Shown piece after piece: positions 36,207 to 45,251 of a stretch of 64,000 bases of DNA. The notes below the pieces were generated by a model, which saw nothing but the letters and a program-made list of their open reading frames with translations, made no database searches and was not told the DNA's origin. The stretch is from Sphingobacteriaceae bacterium (GTDB lineage Bacteria; Bacteroidota; Bacteroidia; B-17B0; Aurantibacillaceae): contig JADJLA010000018.1 in assembly GCA_016705695.1 (NCBI GenBank), positions 62,001 to 126,000 on the forward strand. The letters are read 5' to 3'. The position numbers and the translations under genes were made by a program. The first letter of the stretch is position 1; every line of letters begins with the position of its first letter.

Positions 36207-36878
36207 TTGTCTATTGATCCACAAATACACCAAAGCTGGAAAGAGCATTTACTCCCCGAATTTCAAAAAGGCTATTTTAAGAAATTAAAGAAATTCCTTG
36301 TGGAGGAAAAAAAGTCGTTTGATATTTATCCTCCGGGTAAATTGATCTTCTCGGCTTTTAATTTTACACACTTTGACGATGTAAAAGTGGTGATATTGGG
36401 ACAAGATCCTTATCATGGACCCGGGCAAGCCAATGGGTTTTGCTTTTCGGTAAGTGATGGAGTGCGTACACCACCAAGCTTGGTAAATATTTTTAAAGAA
36501 ATAAAAACAGACATTGGCTGCGAAATTCCATCTCACGGAAATTTAGAAGCTTGGGCAAAGCAAGGTGTGTTCTTGTTAAATGCTACTCTAACTGTACGAA
36601 AAGAAACGGCAGGCTCACATCAAAAAAAAGGTTGGGAAGAATTTACAGATTCAGTTATAACAACGCTTTCGGAAAAACGTGAAGGCTTGGTATTTTTACT
36701 TTGGGGAAATTACGCCCGTAACAAAACCGTATTAATAAACCGACAAAAACATTTAGTGCTTGAAGCCGCACACCCATCACCCTTGGCTCGCGGTGCTTTT
36801 TTTGGCAGTAAGCATTTTAGCAAAACGAATGCGTATTTGAAGTCGATTGGGGAAAAAGAGATTGATTGGTGTTTGTAA
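36207..36878 (+). CDS. ung: Uracil-DNA glycosylase
   Basis: Family 1 UDG that removes uracil from DNA in base excision repair. Motif A VVILGQDPYHGPGQANGFCFS (catalytic Asp), the phenylalanine stacking region, LFLLWGNYARNK and motif B LEAAHPSPLARGAFFGSKHFS (catalytic His) are intact. The only plausible start is TTG at 36207 (product begins SIDPQIHQSWKEHLLPEFQKGYF), 6 bp after the previous stop, giving 223 residues, the normal length. It is probably transcribed with, or read through from, the T9SS gene. Confidence 0.95.
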   Translation: MSIDPQIHQSWKEHLLPEFQKGYFKKLKKFLVEEKKSFDIYPPGKLIFSAFNFTHFDDVKVVILGQDPYHGPGQANGFCFSVSDGVRTPPSLVNIFKEIKTDIGCEIPSHGNLEAWAKQGVFLLNATLTVRKETAGSHQKKGWEEFTDSVITTLSEKREGLVFLLWGNYARNKTVLINRQKHLVLEAAHPSPLARGAFFGSKHFSKTNAYLKSIGEKEIDWCL

Positions 36879-36925
36879 GTAATTTCTGTATCTTCATTAA
36901 GTTATAATATTCTAAAACTCAATCT

Positions 36926-37621
36926 ATGGAAAGCTTAAGACCGAACGCGCAAAGAGCTAAAAATGCAATTACTTTAATTTGGATCGTATTAGGGATAGAG
37001 ATCTTTGCTCTTGCTTCGGGTTTACTTCAATATTTTTTACTCCAAGACGCGGCCAATGGGGTACTGATAAGCGAAGAGAGCGCTTCGGCAAATGATCTTC
37101 GAGAAATGGCTATTGGTATTATCTACACTATTGCCTTTATAACCTCTGCTGTTACATTTATTTCATGGTTTAGGCGCGCTTATTTTAATCTCCACTTAAA
37201 AGTTAGTGGCTTATCACATTCCGAAGGTTGGGCAGCAGGTTGTTGGTTTGTTCCTATTATCAGTTTATTTAGGCCTTACCAAATAATGAAAGAATTATAC
37301 GTGCAAACCAAAGGTTTAATAATAAAAAACGGATTGGCGCCTTACGGAAATTTTAACACACAAAATTTAGGTTGGTGGTGGGCGCTTTGGATCATCAATA
37401 ATTTTTTAGGGCAATTTATATTTCGCTATTCCCGAAATGCCGAATCAATTGATCAACTTACGGTTCTTACAATTGCAAGTATGCTAAATAACATTGTTGG
37501 TGTTCCTCTTGCACTAATTACCATAAAAGTAATAAAAGATTATTCCAAAATGGAAGAATTGCTTCCTGAAATAAAAGATGAGGACGGGACAAATGGCAAC
37601 AGCACTTCTCAGGCAATTTAA
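36926..37621 (+). CDS. DUF4328 domain-containing membrane protein
   Basis: A 231-residue integral membrane protein with about five helices. The pattern FISWFRRAYFNLHLKVSGLSHSEGWAAGCWFVPIISLFRPYQIMKELYVQ matches the DUF4328 core, in which a W-x-R-R-A-x-x-N segment precedes a PI-x-x-x-x-RP motif. Function unknown. It has no close operon partner: 47 bp after ung and 79 bp before the WG-repeat gene. Confidence 0.85.
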   Translation: MESLRPNAQRAKNAITLIWIVLGIEIFALASGLLQYFLLQDAANGVLISEESASANDLREMAIGIIYTIAFITSAVTFISWFRRAYFNLHLKVSGLSHSEGWAAGCWFVPIISLFRPYQIMKELYVQTKGLIIKNGLAPYGNFNTQNLGWWWALWIINNFLGQFIFRYSRNAESIDQLTVLTIASMLNNIVGVPLALITIKVIKDYSKMEELLPEIKDEDGTNGNSTSQAI

Positions 37622-37700
37622 GTCTGGCTAAGGCATACTTCACAATAATTTAATTTCTCTTCCTCAGTTTTATTACTAATTTTAATTAAAATTTAATGGC

Positions 37701-40700
37701 ATGAGATCACTATTCCTCTTTCTTAGTTTGGTATTCCTTACATCATTAATTCCGGCACAGAGCAAAGATTCTATATTTCCTTTATGGATGAATCGCAAAT
37801 ACGCGCTCGTGCGTTCATCTTATCCTCACCTAATTACTCTTCCTTATTATAAGTACGTGACCAGGGTGCCGGGTTCAGGTTATTTTACCGCTAAACGCGA
37901 TGATTTATACGGGATCCTCGATACAAGCGCAAAAGAGCTTGTAAAAATGGAATACATTGATCTCAGTTCTGAGTTTGATCAGGCTTCTAAAAAAAATTAT
38001 GTTGTCCTTTCAAAACCCGGAGAGCGTATACTGGTTGATGAACTTGGAAATATTATTGGAAAAGGTTTTCCAACTATTAAAGAGATCTGTGGTGGTTTAG
38101 TAATTGTAGAGCCCAATTATCGAGACACTTCTGAAAAGCGCATCTATTATACCGAAAAAGACAAATATGTAAAACAAGGCTTGATGGACTTGAAAGGGAA
38201 TTGGATCGAAAAGCCGGATCTAAAGCAATATTATGGCATTTATGGCCGCTTGTTCTATATTCAGGATTATTATAAGCAGGACAAAGGCAAATTCTACGAT
38301 CTCAAATTAAATCCACTAGGTGACCAAGAATACGATGACGTGAAATTTGATCACTCTTTGAAAAATGATAGTTTAAAAAATTTAAAACGGATCATTGCCT
38401 ACAATAAAGAATTTATTTGGCTACTGGATTCAAACGGAAAGGAACTTAAAAAAGAAATCCATAAAAAATTACCTATCGATATAAAAGGGTATTCCGGAGA
38501 TAGAAAAAGTTTCAAGTACAACGGCAATAACATTGATAAGGATGATCGCGATTTTGATGGCGCCTTTATTATGGATAATTATCTTCTTGGTTTTGATAGT
38601 ACGGCACAAACAACTCGCATATATGACCGTCGTGGCGATCTTCTTTTTACAAAAAATTATAGCAAGATCTTTGTAGCGTTGGATAGACGCGATAACCCCG
38701 AATATAAATTTGTGTTTGCACAAGACAAAACAGGAATTTATTTACTCGATGATAAGCTGGAGAAAAAAACTCCGGCATTACAGTTTGTAAACACCGATGA
38801 ACTCTACAAAGATGAACAAAAGCAATTATTCATCTGTAAAAAGAATAATAAGTTTGGTGTGATCGATCAAAACGGAAAGATCATCGTCCCTTTTATATAT
38901 AAAAACGAACCGCAGCGGTACAATAATGGCGTTATAAAAGTTTATGGAACACAACTCGATTTCTATAGTACAAGCGGCGAACAACTTGCAAAGGGAGCGA
39001 ACGACGCGGATCAATGTAAGATCAACCCAACTATTTATATTGTAAGCAAAGGCACCTCATTCGGACTTTTTGGAAGTAATCCTTTTCGGGCTTTGATCCC
39101 ATTTGGTACTTATTCTTCATTTGTAGAATACCCCGAGCATAAAGTGATCGTAGCAAAGAAAAATGACAAGCTATACATTCTTGATAAAGATCTTCACGTA
39201 TTAAATAAAGAACCTATTGAAGATCTTTTTATTACAAGTGATAGCGTTACGTTTTCTGTACAGCTTGCGAATAAAAAAAAACAATTACTGAGTTATAGAT
39301 CCCCGGAACCAAAATACGCATTTGATTGGCTTGAAGGTTTTCAAACTGCTTATGATAATTACTACAGCAAGAACAAGTTCTTCCTTGTGCGCATCAATTC
39401 TAAATACGGATTATCAAATGCAAAAAGCGATCTGCTATTAGATGCTGAATGGGATACCATCATAAGTATTGGTTACTGCGCATTATTAAAAAAGGGGAAG
39501 TCTTATTTTATAACCGATGAAAAATTCGAAGTAGATCGAAACATGCCGCTTGATTCGATCATTATTGATAAGATAGAAAATCACTATCAAGATCCGGATT
39601 GGCGAATGTTCAAGATCCAAGCTAAACACGTTGGTAAGTGGGGCGTTTTTGATTTCGCTAATCATAAATGGATCGTTTATCCTAATTTTGAAAATGTTGT
39701 AAATGTATTAGGAAAGACCAATTCGTGTCAACGCTATTTCAGCACTAAGATCAACAAATGGACATATATAGTGGATCCCGAAAAAAACATTTTATACGGA
39801 GAAGGGTTCAACGAGATAACACCTATGACAAGTGATATTTTTAAACCTATTCCTAACCATGCTCCAAATTTGCGCGTGAACAAAGGCAGTGCAATTTTTG
39901 ATTCCTTAGGTAATTTAAAAGGCGGCAAATACGGCATCGTGGATCCAAAAGGAAAGATGCTTCACAAATGTGATGCAGATAAAGTGTGGCCCATTTCTTA
40001 TTCTATTTACCCAGCAGAAGGCATGGTTGGTTATGTGTGGAATATTGGTGGAAGCATGAGAAAATTCATCTCTCGTTCCGGAGATAGCACATGGCAAGAT
40101 GGCGTTGATGCAAATGGAAATTCCTTTACAAAAAAAGTACTTATGGGTCGCGAGTATGGCGAAACCATGGCCGGAGGAAAATTTGGAATTGTTGGCGTTG
40201 ATGGAAAAGAAATATTTGCGCCGATCTATGACAATATGATATTTAAGTTCTATGGCGGAGAAGGTCTTGGCAATTACCGCGCAAGCTATCTTGATACACT
40301 TCCAAAGTACGACCATTTGATCTTTCCGATATTCATTAAAAAAGATGGTAAATGGGGGGTGGGTGAATTTAACGGAAAATTAATTTTACCTATTGCTTAT
40401 GATAGTGTGGAAGATGAATATTTAAACAATGATCAGCCCGCTATACGTTTAGTGTTAAATGGAAATGTTGGTTATGTGGATCTACAGGGTAAAGAGATCA
40501 TTCCATCACTATTTAGCGGTGAGCTACGATTTGGTAATTACTATAATCAACCCGAATTGATCCTTTTCCAAAAAAACGGAATTATATCTACATACACTGT
40601 AGCTGCCATATCTTCTACAATGTCCGTTAAATATGACGAATACGGAAATTCAAATGAAGTATATGATACTATTTCCGTTGTACAGAAACACTTTTCGGGA

Positions 40701-41036
40701 GGCACTTATGGTTTTTGGGATGTTAACTTAAGCAAATGGGTTTTTGAGTTTATTTATGAAGACATCCGTTTATTGCAGGTATTTAGTATTTTTACTGAAA
40801 GGCAGATTCCAAAACGCGTATCGGTTATAGGAAAATATCCTGATCAATGCGATCAATTCATTAAGGGCTATGAACCTTTTGAAATTAAAAAGAACGGCAA
40901 GTGGGACGTTTATTTTCATGGCAAAGGAATTGTTCTGCAACCCGAATTCGAGGAGATAAAAATAGAGAATGAAGAAATTATTACCAAGCAAGCGGGAATT
41001 GAAAAACGTTTTACGTTTGAGGGGAAACAAAAATAG
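37701..41036 (+). CDS. Large secreted WG-repeat protein
   Basis: A 1111-residue exported protein: signal peptide MRSLFLFLSLVFLTSLIPAQ, then WG-type repeats along nearly its whole length (KFGVIDQNGKIIVPFIY, KWGVFDFANHKWIVYP, KYGIVDPKGKMLHK, KWGVGEFNGKLILPIAYD, NVGYVDLQGKEIIPS, KWDVYFHGKGIVLQPEFEEI). These repeats build extended beta-rich surfaces of unknown ligand. No T9SS tail is seen, so periplasmic or outer-membrane location is likely. Its stop TAG at 41034-41036 overlaps the first bases of a repeat arm (TAGAGACAGAAACC). Much longer than the WG protein at 10.9 kb. Confidence 0.85.
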   Translation: MRSLFLFLSLVFLTSLIPAQSKDSIFPLWMNRKYALVRSSYPHLITLPYYKYVTRVPGSGYFTAKRDDLYGILDTSAKELVKMEYIDLSSEFDQASKKNYVVLSKPGERILVDELGNIIGKGFPTIKEICGGLVIVEPNYRDTSEKRIYYTEKDKYVKQGLMDLKGNWIEKPDLKQYYGIYGRLFYIQDYYKQDKGKFYDLKLNPLGDQEYDDVKFDHSLKNDSLKNLKRIIAYNKEFIWLLDSNGKELKKEIHKKLPIDIKGYSGDRKSFKYNGNNIDKDDRDFDGAFIMDNYLLGFDSTAQTTRIYDRRGDLLFTKNYSKIFVALDRRDNPEYKFVFAQDKTGIYLLDDKLEKKTPALQFVNTDELYKDEQKQLFICKKNNKFGVIDQNGKIIVPFIYKNEPQRYNNGVIKVYGTQLDFYSTSGEQLAKGANDADQCKINPTIYIVSKGTSFGLFGSNPFRALIPFGTYSSFVEYPEHKVIVAKKNDKLYILDKDLHVLNKEPIEDLFITSDSVTFSVQLANKKKQLLSYRSPEPKYAFDWLEGFQTAYDNYYSKNKFFLVRINSKYGLSNAKSDLLLDAEWDTIISIGYCALLKKGKSYFITDEKFEVDRNMPLDSIIIDKIENHYQDPDWRMFKIQAKHVGKWGVFDFANHKWIVYPNFENVVNVLGKTNSCQRYFSTKINKWTYIVDPEKNILYGEGFNEITPMTSDIFKPIPNHAPNLRVNKGSAIFDSLGNLKGGKYGIVDPKGKMLHKCDADKVWPISYSIYPAEGMVGYVWNIGGSMRKFISRSGDSTWQDGVDANGNSFTKKVLMGREYGETMAGGKFGIVGVDGKEIFAPIYDNMIFKFYGGEGLGNYRASYLDTLPKYDHLIFPIFIKKDGKWGVGEFNGKLILPIAYDSVEDEYLNNDQPAIRLVLNGNVGYVDLQGKEIIPSLFSGELRFGNYYNQPELILFQKNGIISTYTVAAISSTMSVKYDEYGNSNEVYDTISVVQKHFSGGTYGFWDVNLSKWVFEFIYEDIRLLQVFSIFTERQIPKRVSVIGKYPDQCDQFIKGYEPFEIKKNGKWDVYFHGKGIVLQPEFEEIKIENEEIITKQAGIEKRFTFEGKQK

Positions 41037-41064
41037 AGACAGAAACCATAGAGCACACTGAGAG
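41034..41064. repeat. Single arm of the AGAGGCAGAAACC repeat family
   Basis: TAGAGACAGAAACCATAGAG followed by CACACTGAGAG. It matches the left arm of the full element at 42173-42273 with some decay; no partner arm is present. The stop codon of the WG-repeat gene lies in its first three bases. Confidence 0.55.
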
Positions 41065-41066
41065 TT

Positions 41067-42155
41067 TTATCTAAGCTCCATAAAGTCCTTAAATACTTCT
41101 AGATACTTTTCTCTATTCGCATCAACCGAATATTTCTCTTCCACCCGATTTCTGCCTTTTTTTCCCAAGGCCTCACGCTTGCTTTTATCATTAATCAATT
41201 CCTCCAACGCATTCATCCATTCTTCTTTGGTATTTGCAATTATGGCGCATCCATTCTCTGCAATTTCAGTATTCACTCCTACTCCACTCATTACCACCGG
41301 AACTTCACAACTCATGTAGGTTAATGCTTTTAAACCACATTTTCCCTTGGCCCATTCATCGTTTGGTAATGGCATCAGGCCAATATCAAAACTGTTGAGT
41401 TCATTCACTTCACTTTCCAAACTCCAAGCAATTCCTTTTATTTCCAACTCTTCATTTTTGTAATTTGAATCGCCCAATACTTTAAATTGCAATTTTCCTT
41501 GGTGCTTTTTATTCAGCGCTTTTAAAACAGGAACTACCTCCTCAAAATGTTTGATGGTACTAAAACTTCCGCTCCATCCAATTGTGATCTTTTCTTTGCC
41601 TCGCAATTCCAATTTTGGAATGTGAACGTTTGTATCTACAGTTGTTGGAATTATATGTACATCTGCTTTTGCAAAATTTTTTGCTTTATCTGCCAAATAT
41701 GTATTTCCGGCAATTACCAAATTGGCAAAAGAAACATTGGCATTAAATTTTTTTGGATCTTTTACCCATTCCCATTTTTTATTTCCCGGGCTGGTATCCG
41801 CCATCCAAATAGCATCATCAAAATCAAAGATCACTTTTTTACCACTCTTATGCGCGCGCATTTCAAAATAAGAGCTTCCAAAAAAACTTGCTTCACGCTG
41901 AATAAAAATAATGTCGAACTCCTTAAAACGGCTCACATCTCTGCGCCGCTGCAAATGACCTTTTAAAAGGATCATTAGTTTTTTAAAAAAACTTCCCTTG
42001 CCATAAAACACCGCATCATCTTTTTCGTTCAATAATGGCGACCAAGTAAATTCAAATCCATGCTGCTGCAAATACGGTAAATATTGCTCAAACCTGTATC
42101 GCTGACTAGGCGAGCGATTAGGGCGGTGGGCAACTAATATGAGAACGCGTGGCAT
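41067..42155 (-). CDS. Glycosyltransferase (GT-B, family 4-like)
   Basis: A 362-residue cytoplasmic glycosyltransferase. The start MPRVLILVAHRPNRSPSQRYRFEQYLPYL and the central KITIGWSGSFSTIKHFEEVVPVLKALNKKH are GT-B features; the acceptor/donor side has GLMPLPNDEWAKGKCGLKALTYMSCEVPVVMSGVGVNTEIAENG, the usual sugar-nucleotide region. It probably acts in surface polysaccharide or lipid glycosylation. The donor cannot be read from the sequence. No other polysaccharide genes adjoin it. Confidence 0.88.
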   Translation of the reverse strand: MPRVLILVAHRPNRSPSQRYRFEQYLPYLQQHGFEFTWSPLLNEKDDAVFYGKGSFFKKLMILLKGHLQRRRDVSRFKEFDIIFIQREASFFGSSYFEMRAHKSGKKVIFDFDDAIWMADTSPGNKKWEWVKDPKKFNANVSFANLVIAGNTYLADKAKNFAKADVHIIPTTVDTNVHIPKLELRGKEKITIGWSGSFSTIKHFEEVVPVLKALNKKHQGKLQFKVLGDSNYKNEELEIKGIAWSLESEVNELNSFDIGLMPLPNDEWAKGKCGLKALTYMSCEVPVVMSGVGVNTEIAENGCAIIANTKEEWMNALEELINDKSKREALGKKGRNRVEEKYSVDANREKYLEVFKDFMELR

Positions 42156-42172
42156 ATGGCCAAAGATACAAA

Positions 42173-42273
42173 TTTAGAGGCAGAAACCGCAGAGGTTAAC
42201 ACAGAGGTCAGAGAGCTAAATGCATAGTTCTCTGTGAAAAAACTCTGTGTTCTCTGTGGTTTCTGCCTCTAAA
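42173..42273. repeat. Complete inverted-repeat element, AGAGGCAGAAACC type
   Basis: Left arm TTTAGAGGCAGAAACCGCAG, AGGTTAACACAGAG (42173-42206); right arm 42243-42273 is its near-exact reverse complement. Spacer about 36 nt. It would form a stem of about 30 bp. It lies in the gap between a divergent glycosyltransferase and a hypothetical gene. Confidence 0.85.
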
Positions 42274-42380
42274 AAAACCTATATTTATAACATGAATTTC
42301 CGCACCCGTTTTGCCTTTATTTTTTTACCACTCTTTTTTCCAAATTCACTTTCTCGCAAGTAAAAGATTCTATTTATTTA

Positions 42381-42947
42381 ATGAACGGAAATGTGTTTGG
42401 CGAAATGGTGATTGATAGTTCATTAGGCGCTGTTACAGTTAACGATCCCAAAAAACCGGGCAAGCGTTTACATTATGAATTAGATCAATTGTATAAAATA
42501 CGTTATGTAAGCGGGCGTGAACATTATTATTATTCTCAGGATTCTTCAAAATTCAACTGGTTCACCCGCGAAGAAATGGGTTTGTTCATTAAAGGCGAAC
42601 ATGATAGTCGCCGCTTTTTTAAACCAAAAGCGTGTGGTATTGCCGCAGGTATTTTTGGATTTGTGGGCGGCATGAGCGGAACATTTTGGGGCCCCATCCT
42701 TCCTTATGGTTATATGGCCTTTAGCGGTATCACAAAAATTAAAATAAAACATAAAACGGTAAGCGATCCTCGTTTTTTGGATTACGACTCGTATATTTTA
42801 GGATACGAAAGAACTGCCAGGCAAAAACGCAAGATCTGGTCGGTGATAGGAGGAAGCATCGGTTTAGTGGCAGGTTATGGTTTTTACGCGGTGTTTCATG
42901 ATAAGTATCCTGAGAACGCTCCAAGTTTTTTACAAATTAAATTATGA
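42381..42947 (+). CDS. Membrane-associated hypothetical, N-terminus probably frameshifted
   Basis: A 188-residue frame with a C-terminal pair of glycine-rich hydrophobic segments (KACGIAAGIFGFVGGMSGTFWGPIL and WSVIGGSIGLVAGYGFYAVF). The first ATG at 42381 is internal: the frame is open upstream and reads ...LFSKFTFSQVKDSIYLMNGNVFGEM, the end of a signal peptide. The missing beginning is at ATG 42292 in another frame (MNFRTRFAFIFLPLFF), joined at a T6 run (42334-42339) if one T is added. The restored product would be about 218 residues. Its stop overlaps the next start (ATGA). Function unknown. Confidence 0.65.
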   Translation: MNGNVFGEMVIDSSLGAVTVNDPKKPGKRLHYELDQLYKIRYVSGREHYYYSQDSSKFNWFTREEMGLFIKGEHDSRRFFKPKACGIAAGIFGFVGGMSGTFWGPILPYGYMAFSGITKIKIKHKTVSDPRFLDYDSYILGYERTARQKRKIWSVIGGSIGLVAGYGFYAVFHDKYPENAPSFLQIKL

Positions 42948-43486
42948 AGTTGAGAATTATCCTACTCATAGTTTGTTTCTGTTTTACATCAGCATATACC
43001 CAAAGCTTATTTAGCGAGAAAACACAAAACACTATGATCGCTAAATTAATTACCAGCGATTCGTTAACCTATTACCAATGCAGAGTGGTTGATGCCGATA
43101 TTCAAGTAACAACAGGTAATCAAACAATTGAAAGTGAGAAACAACAAATTACTATTACCGAAAAATTTGTAATCGCATTAAAGAAGAATGAATATTGGAT
43201 ACGATATTATACAAGTGGTTTAACTGTTTTTCCCAACAGAAGATTTTCAGGGTTAAAGATCAGACAAAAAGCGTATTGGAATTTTAGTTTTAGAGTTGAG
43301 CGAAAACTAGAAGATAAGGAAGTTGAATTTTTAGCAGTTTTGCAAACGGTAGGTAAAGAAACTACAGAATATGATTTTGCACTTACAAAGCACACAACTA
43401 ATCAGATCATTATTAAGCAACGAAAAAACTTTGAGCAACTTTTAATAAAAGAAAAGTTAAGTATTTCAGAGGCTTTGAAGCTTTAG
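42944..43486 (+). CDS. Secreted hypothetical protein
   Basis: A 180-residue exported protein with signal peptide MKLRIILLIVCFCFTSAYTQ. The mature part is mixed alpha/beta: TMIAKLITSDSLTYYQCRVVDADIQVT, FVIALKKNEYWIRYYTSGLTVFPNRRFSGLKIR and a charged helical C-terminus. No family recognised. It is coupled by a 4-bp overlap to the preceding gene, so the two likely work together. Confidence 0.65.
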   Translation: MKLRIILLIVCFCFTSAYTQSLFSEKTQNTMIAKLITSDSLTYYQCRVVDADIQVTTGNQTIESEKQQITITEKFVIALKKNEYWIRYYTSGLTVFPNRRFSGLKIRQKAYWNFSFRVERKLEDKEVEFLAVLQTVGKETTEYDFALTKHTTNQIIIKQRKNFEQLLIKEKLSISEALKL

Positions 43487-43490
43487 GTTG

Positions 43491-43553
43491 TTAGAGGCAG
43501 AAACCGCAGAGCGGCCTTCGGCCTACGCAAAGGTCTCGCAGAGGTCGCAGAGT
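43491..43553. repeat. Left arm of AGAGGCAGAAACC family with GC-rich insert
   Basis: TTAGAGGCAGAAACCGCAGAG at 43491 onward, then a GGCC-TTC-GGCC mini hairpin (43513-43523) and a second CGCAGAGGTCGCAGAG stretch. No matching right arm follows nearby. Confidence 0.55.
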
Positions 43554-43587
43554 AAAACTAAACGCATAAAACCACTAAAATATTTTT

Positions 43588-43676
43588 GCCACGGAGGCAC
43601 CAAGACACGGAGAAATTTCTGATCTCTTTAAAATAACCATCTAAATATTACCACAAATCATGCTACGGAGACGCGT
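43588..43676. repeat. Two direct partial arms of the GCCACGGAG family
   Basis: GCCACGGAGGCACCAAGACA (from 43588) and a degraded GCTACGGAGACGCG (from about 43663), both in the left-arm orientation. The opposite-orientation partner may be the copy at 44780-44797 on the other side of the DUF4919 gene. Confidence 0.5.
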
Positions 43677-43720
43677 GCGGTGGGCGGGCGCTTCGTGATA
43701 GGCGCGTGGCCTGTGCGGAG

Positions 43721-43738
43721 TCCCGATAGCTATCGGGA
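43721..43738. repeat. 18-bp perfect palindrome
   Basis: TCCCGATAGCTATCGGGA, a perfect palindrome in a GC-rich patch. It reads as a short repeated palindrome rather than part of a gene. Confidence 0.5.
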
Positions 43739-43795
43739 TGAAGCGCCTTGATTTCTTCCTACAGCGCCTAAATGTGCCTCCTTTCTACAAGGAAG

Positions 43796-43822
43796 AAAAG
43801 AACCTAAAGTTTTGGTTCTTTT
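43796..43822 (-). terminator. Weak terminator after the DUF4919 gene
   Basis: A 9-bp stem AAAAGAACC / GGTTCTTTT with a 9-nt loop, lying 18 bp past the stop at 43840 on the leftward strand. The U-tract is short. Confidence 0.4.
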
Positions 43823-43839
43823 TTAAAAGAACATCAACC

Positions 43840-44202
43840 CTACTTCTCCCTCTTCTCTCTTTTCTCCTTCTCAACAGCACTTTCAAGTTTAAGAGGCATT
43901 TTTTCGGTGGCGTGTTGAATAATAAAATAAAGATTGTATGGTTCTTTAACTTTAGATGTAACCTCCAAAAAATCCACAGTATTTCCATTCTCGTCCTTTA
44001 ACGAACCCTTTAGGCCAATACCACCACTAAGGAATTTGTAAATGTATTCTTGCCCGTCTTGAGGGCTTAAAGCAAAAATGGGATCCTGCATTGTTTTTCC
44101 CTTGCCACTATACTTCATGGCGTTAAAGATCTTGTCCCTTGCTTTAGCAAAAATTTTGCACTGCTTCAAAGCGTCCTTTGTAATAGGAAAATGCTCTTTC
44201 AA
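43840..44202 (-). pseudogene. DUF4919 gene, C-terminal part (frameshifted)
   Basis: Carries the conserved half of a DUF4919-type protein: KIFNAMKYSGKGKTMQDPIF then ALSPQDGQEYIYKFLSGGIG, DENGNTVDFLEV and EPYNLYFIIQHATEKM. Its nominal ATG at 44202 is inside the family region, so this is not an independent gene. It must be joined to the frame at 44144-44557 by one base removed (or two added) between about 44165 and 44181. The C-terminal KREKREK is low complexity. Confidence 0.65.
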
Positions 44203-44557
44203 AAATAACTTTCACACTTAAAGGATGTGTTTGCATGAACTCATTTGCTTTTATACGTGCGTCGTAGTATTTTCCTTCGGCGTTTAAATTATAAATGTCA
44301 TTCTCAACAAGCATATCTTCGTAAGGTTTATATTCGGGTTTGGCCGTAAAACCAATTAATAGCGCCAATACTTCGGCATTGGTAAGCGTGCTATCGTTTT
44401 TATTGAACCGCGATAACAATTTATCGTAACACAATTTATCATTGGCATCCTTTGTTTTAGCAAGGATGGTTTTGAAATCGGTTTTGTAAGTGAAGTTGTT
44501 TTGGGCGTTGGTAATAAAGCTGAAAGCAACTAATAAAATGATAAGTTTTTTAAGCAT
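44144..44557 (-). pseudogene. DUF4919 gene, N-terminal part (frameshifted)
   Basis: Signal peptide MLKKLIILLVAFSFITNAQ and the N-terminal helical region of a DUF4919 protein (NFTYKTDFKTILAKTKDAND...LIGFTAKPEYKPYEDMLVEN...YYDARIKANEFMQTHPLSVKVIFERAFSYYK), then an out-of-frame end. With the part at 43840 the whole gene would span 43840-44557 and code for about 238 residues. I chose the ATG at 44557 because upstream codons (to 44662) run into the repeats. The gene is flanked by repeat arms on both sides. Confidence 0.65.
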
Positions 44558-44585
44558 GCATAAAAGTAGTAAATTTTTTAATGCT

Positions 44586-44797
44586 TTAGAGGCAGAAACC
44601 GCAGGTAGCTGACTCTTACAGGGGGTCTTTATGCCACGGAGGCGCCAAGACATGCAGGACAAACTATTAATATAGATATTTGCATAACGTTGATCTGCAA
44701 AACAAACTATACAATTGCATGATTAAAATAAGTACATTTGTTATCCCTTATTGGTTAAACACACAGGTAATAAAACAAACTCCGTGCCTCCGTGGCA
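44586..44797. repeat. Mixed repeat arms between the DUF4919 and DUF983 genes
   Basis: An AGAGGCAGAAACC left arm (44586-44606), a GCCACGGAGGCGCCAAGACA left arm (44633-44652) and an inverted TCCGTGCCTCCGTGGCA right arm (44781-44797). The second and third form an inverted pair with a spacer of about 120 bp. The right arm ends 18 bp before the DUF983 start. Confidence 0.65.
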
Positions 44798-44814
44798 AAA
44801 AAAGAGAAAAGCTC

Positions 44815-45243
44815 ATGAAACTCATCGGTAAAGGATCCATACTAAATAGTGTTTTAAGATTAAAATGCCCTCGCTGCCAGCAAGGCAATTTATTTTTAAA
44901 TAAAAATCCTTATAACTTTAATGCCCTCGATAAAATGCCACACTACTGCCCCGCGTGCGGCGAAGATCTTCAACGCGAAGTAGGATTTTATTACGGCGCC
45001 ATGATGATAAGCCATGCCACCACCACTTTAATAGCGGTAATTGTACACTTTACCGTGTTTCATTTTTATGGATGGGAAATTGCACCTAACCTTATTGCTT
45101 TGCTAACTGTATTAGTAGTGCTTATGCCTGTTATTTTTAGAACCTCACGTGCCATTTGGATAAACATGTTCAGTAAATATGATCCCAAGGCCATAGAAAA
45201 TAAAATAGACAGAAGTAACGCTAAGGGGGATTATCATAGGTAA
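44815..45243 (+). CDS. DUF983 domain-containing protein
   Basis: A 142-residue protein with an N-terminal zinc ribbon (LKCPRCQQGNLF ... HYCPACGEDL) followed by two transmembrane helices (about residues 60-82 and 88-108). This fits the DUF983 family, common in Bacteroidota and Alphaproteobacteria, function unknown. I chose the ATG at 44815 (MKLIGKGSILNSVLRLKCPRC); the frame is open to 44680 but that part runs through repeat sequence. A repeat right arm lies just before the start and may influence its expression. Confidence 0.85.
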   Translation: MKLIGKGSILNSVLRLKCPRCQQGNLFLNKNPYNFNALDKMPHYCPACGEDLQREVGFYYGAMMISHATTTLIAVIVHFTVFHFYGWEIAPNLIALLTVLVVLMPVIFRTSRAIWINMFSKYDPKAIENKIDRSNAKGDYHR

Positions 45244-45251
45244 AACTTTTA

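Larger units (their letters stand above)
43487..43839. other. Gene-free stretch of repeat remnants
   Basis: 353 bp with no supportable gene. It contains a left arm of the AGAGGCAGAAACC family, two partial GCCACGGAG arms, a GC-rich hairpin, an 18-bp palindrome and a weak terminator. It looks like a graveyard of the repeats seen elsewhere in the right half of the window. Confidence 0.7.

Noticed and set aside
43738..44001. 87-codon rightward open frame opposite the DUF4919 gene
   Set aside because: It lies antisense to the conserved DUF4919 half, is Phe/Leu-rich and starts on a palindrome; it is a shadow.
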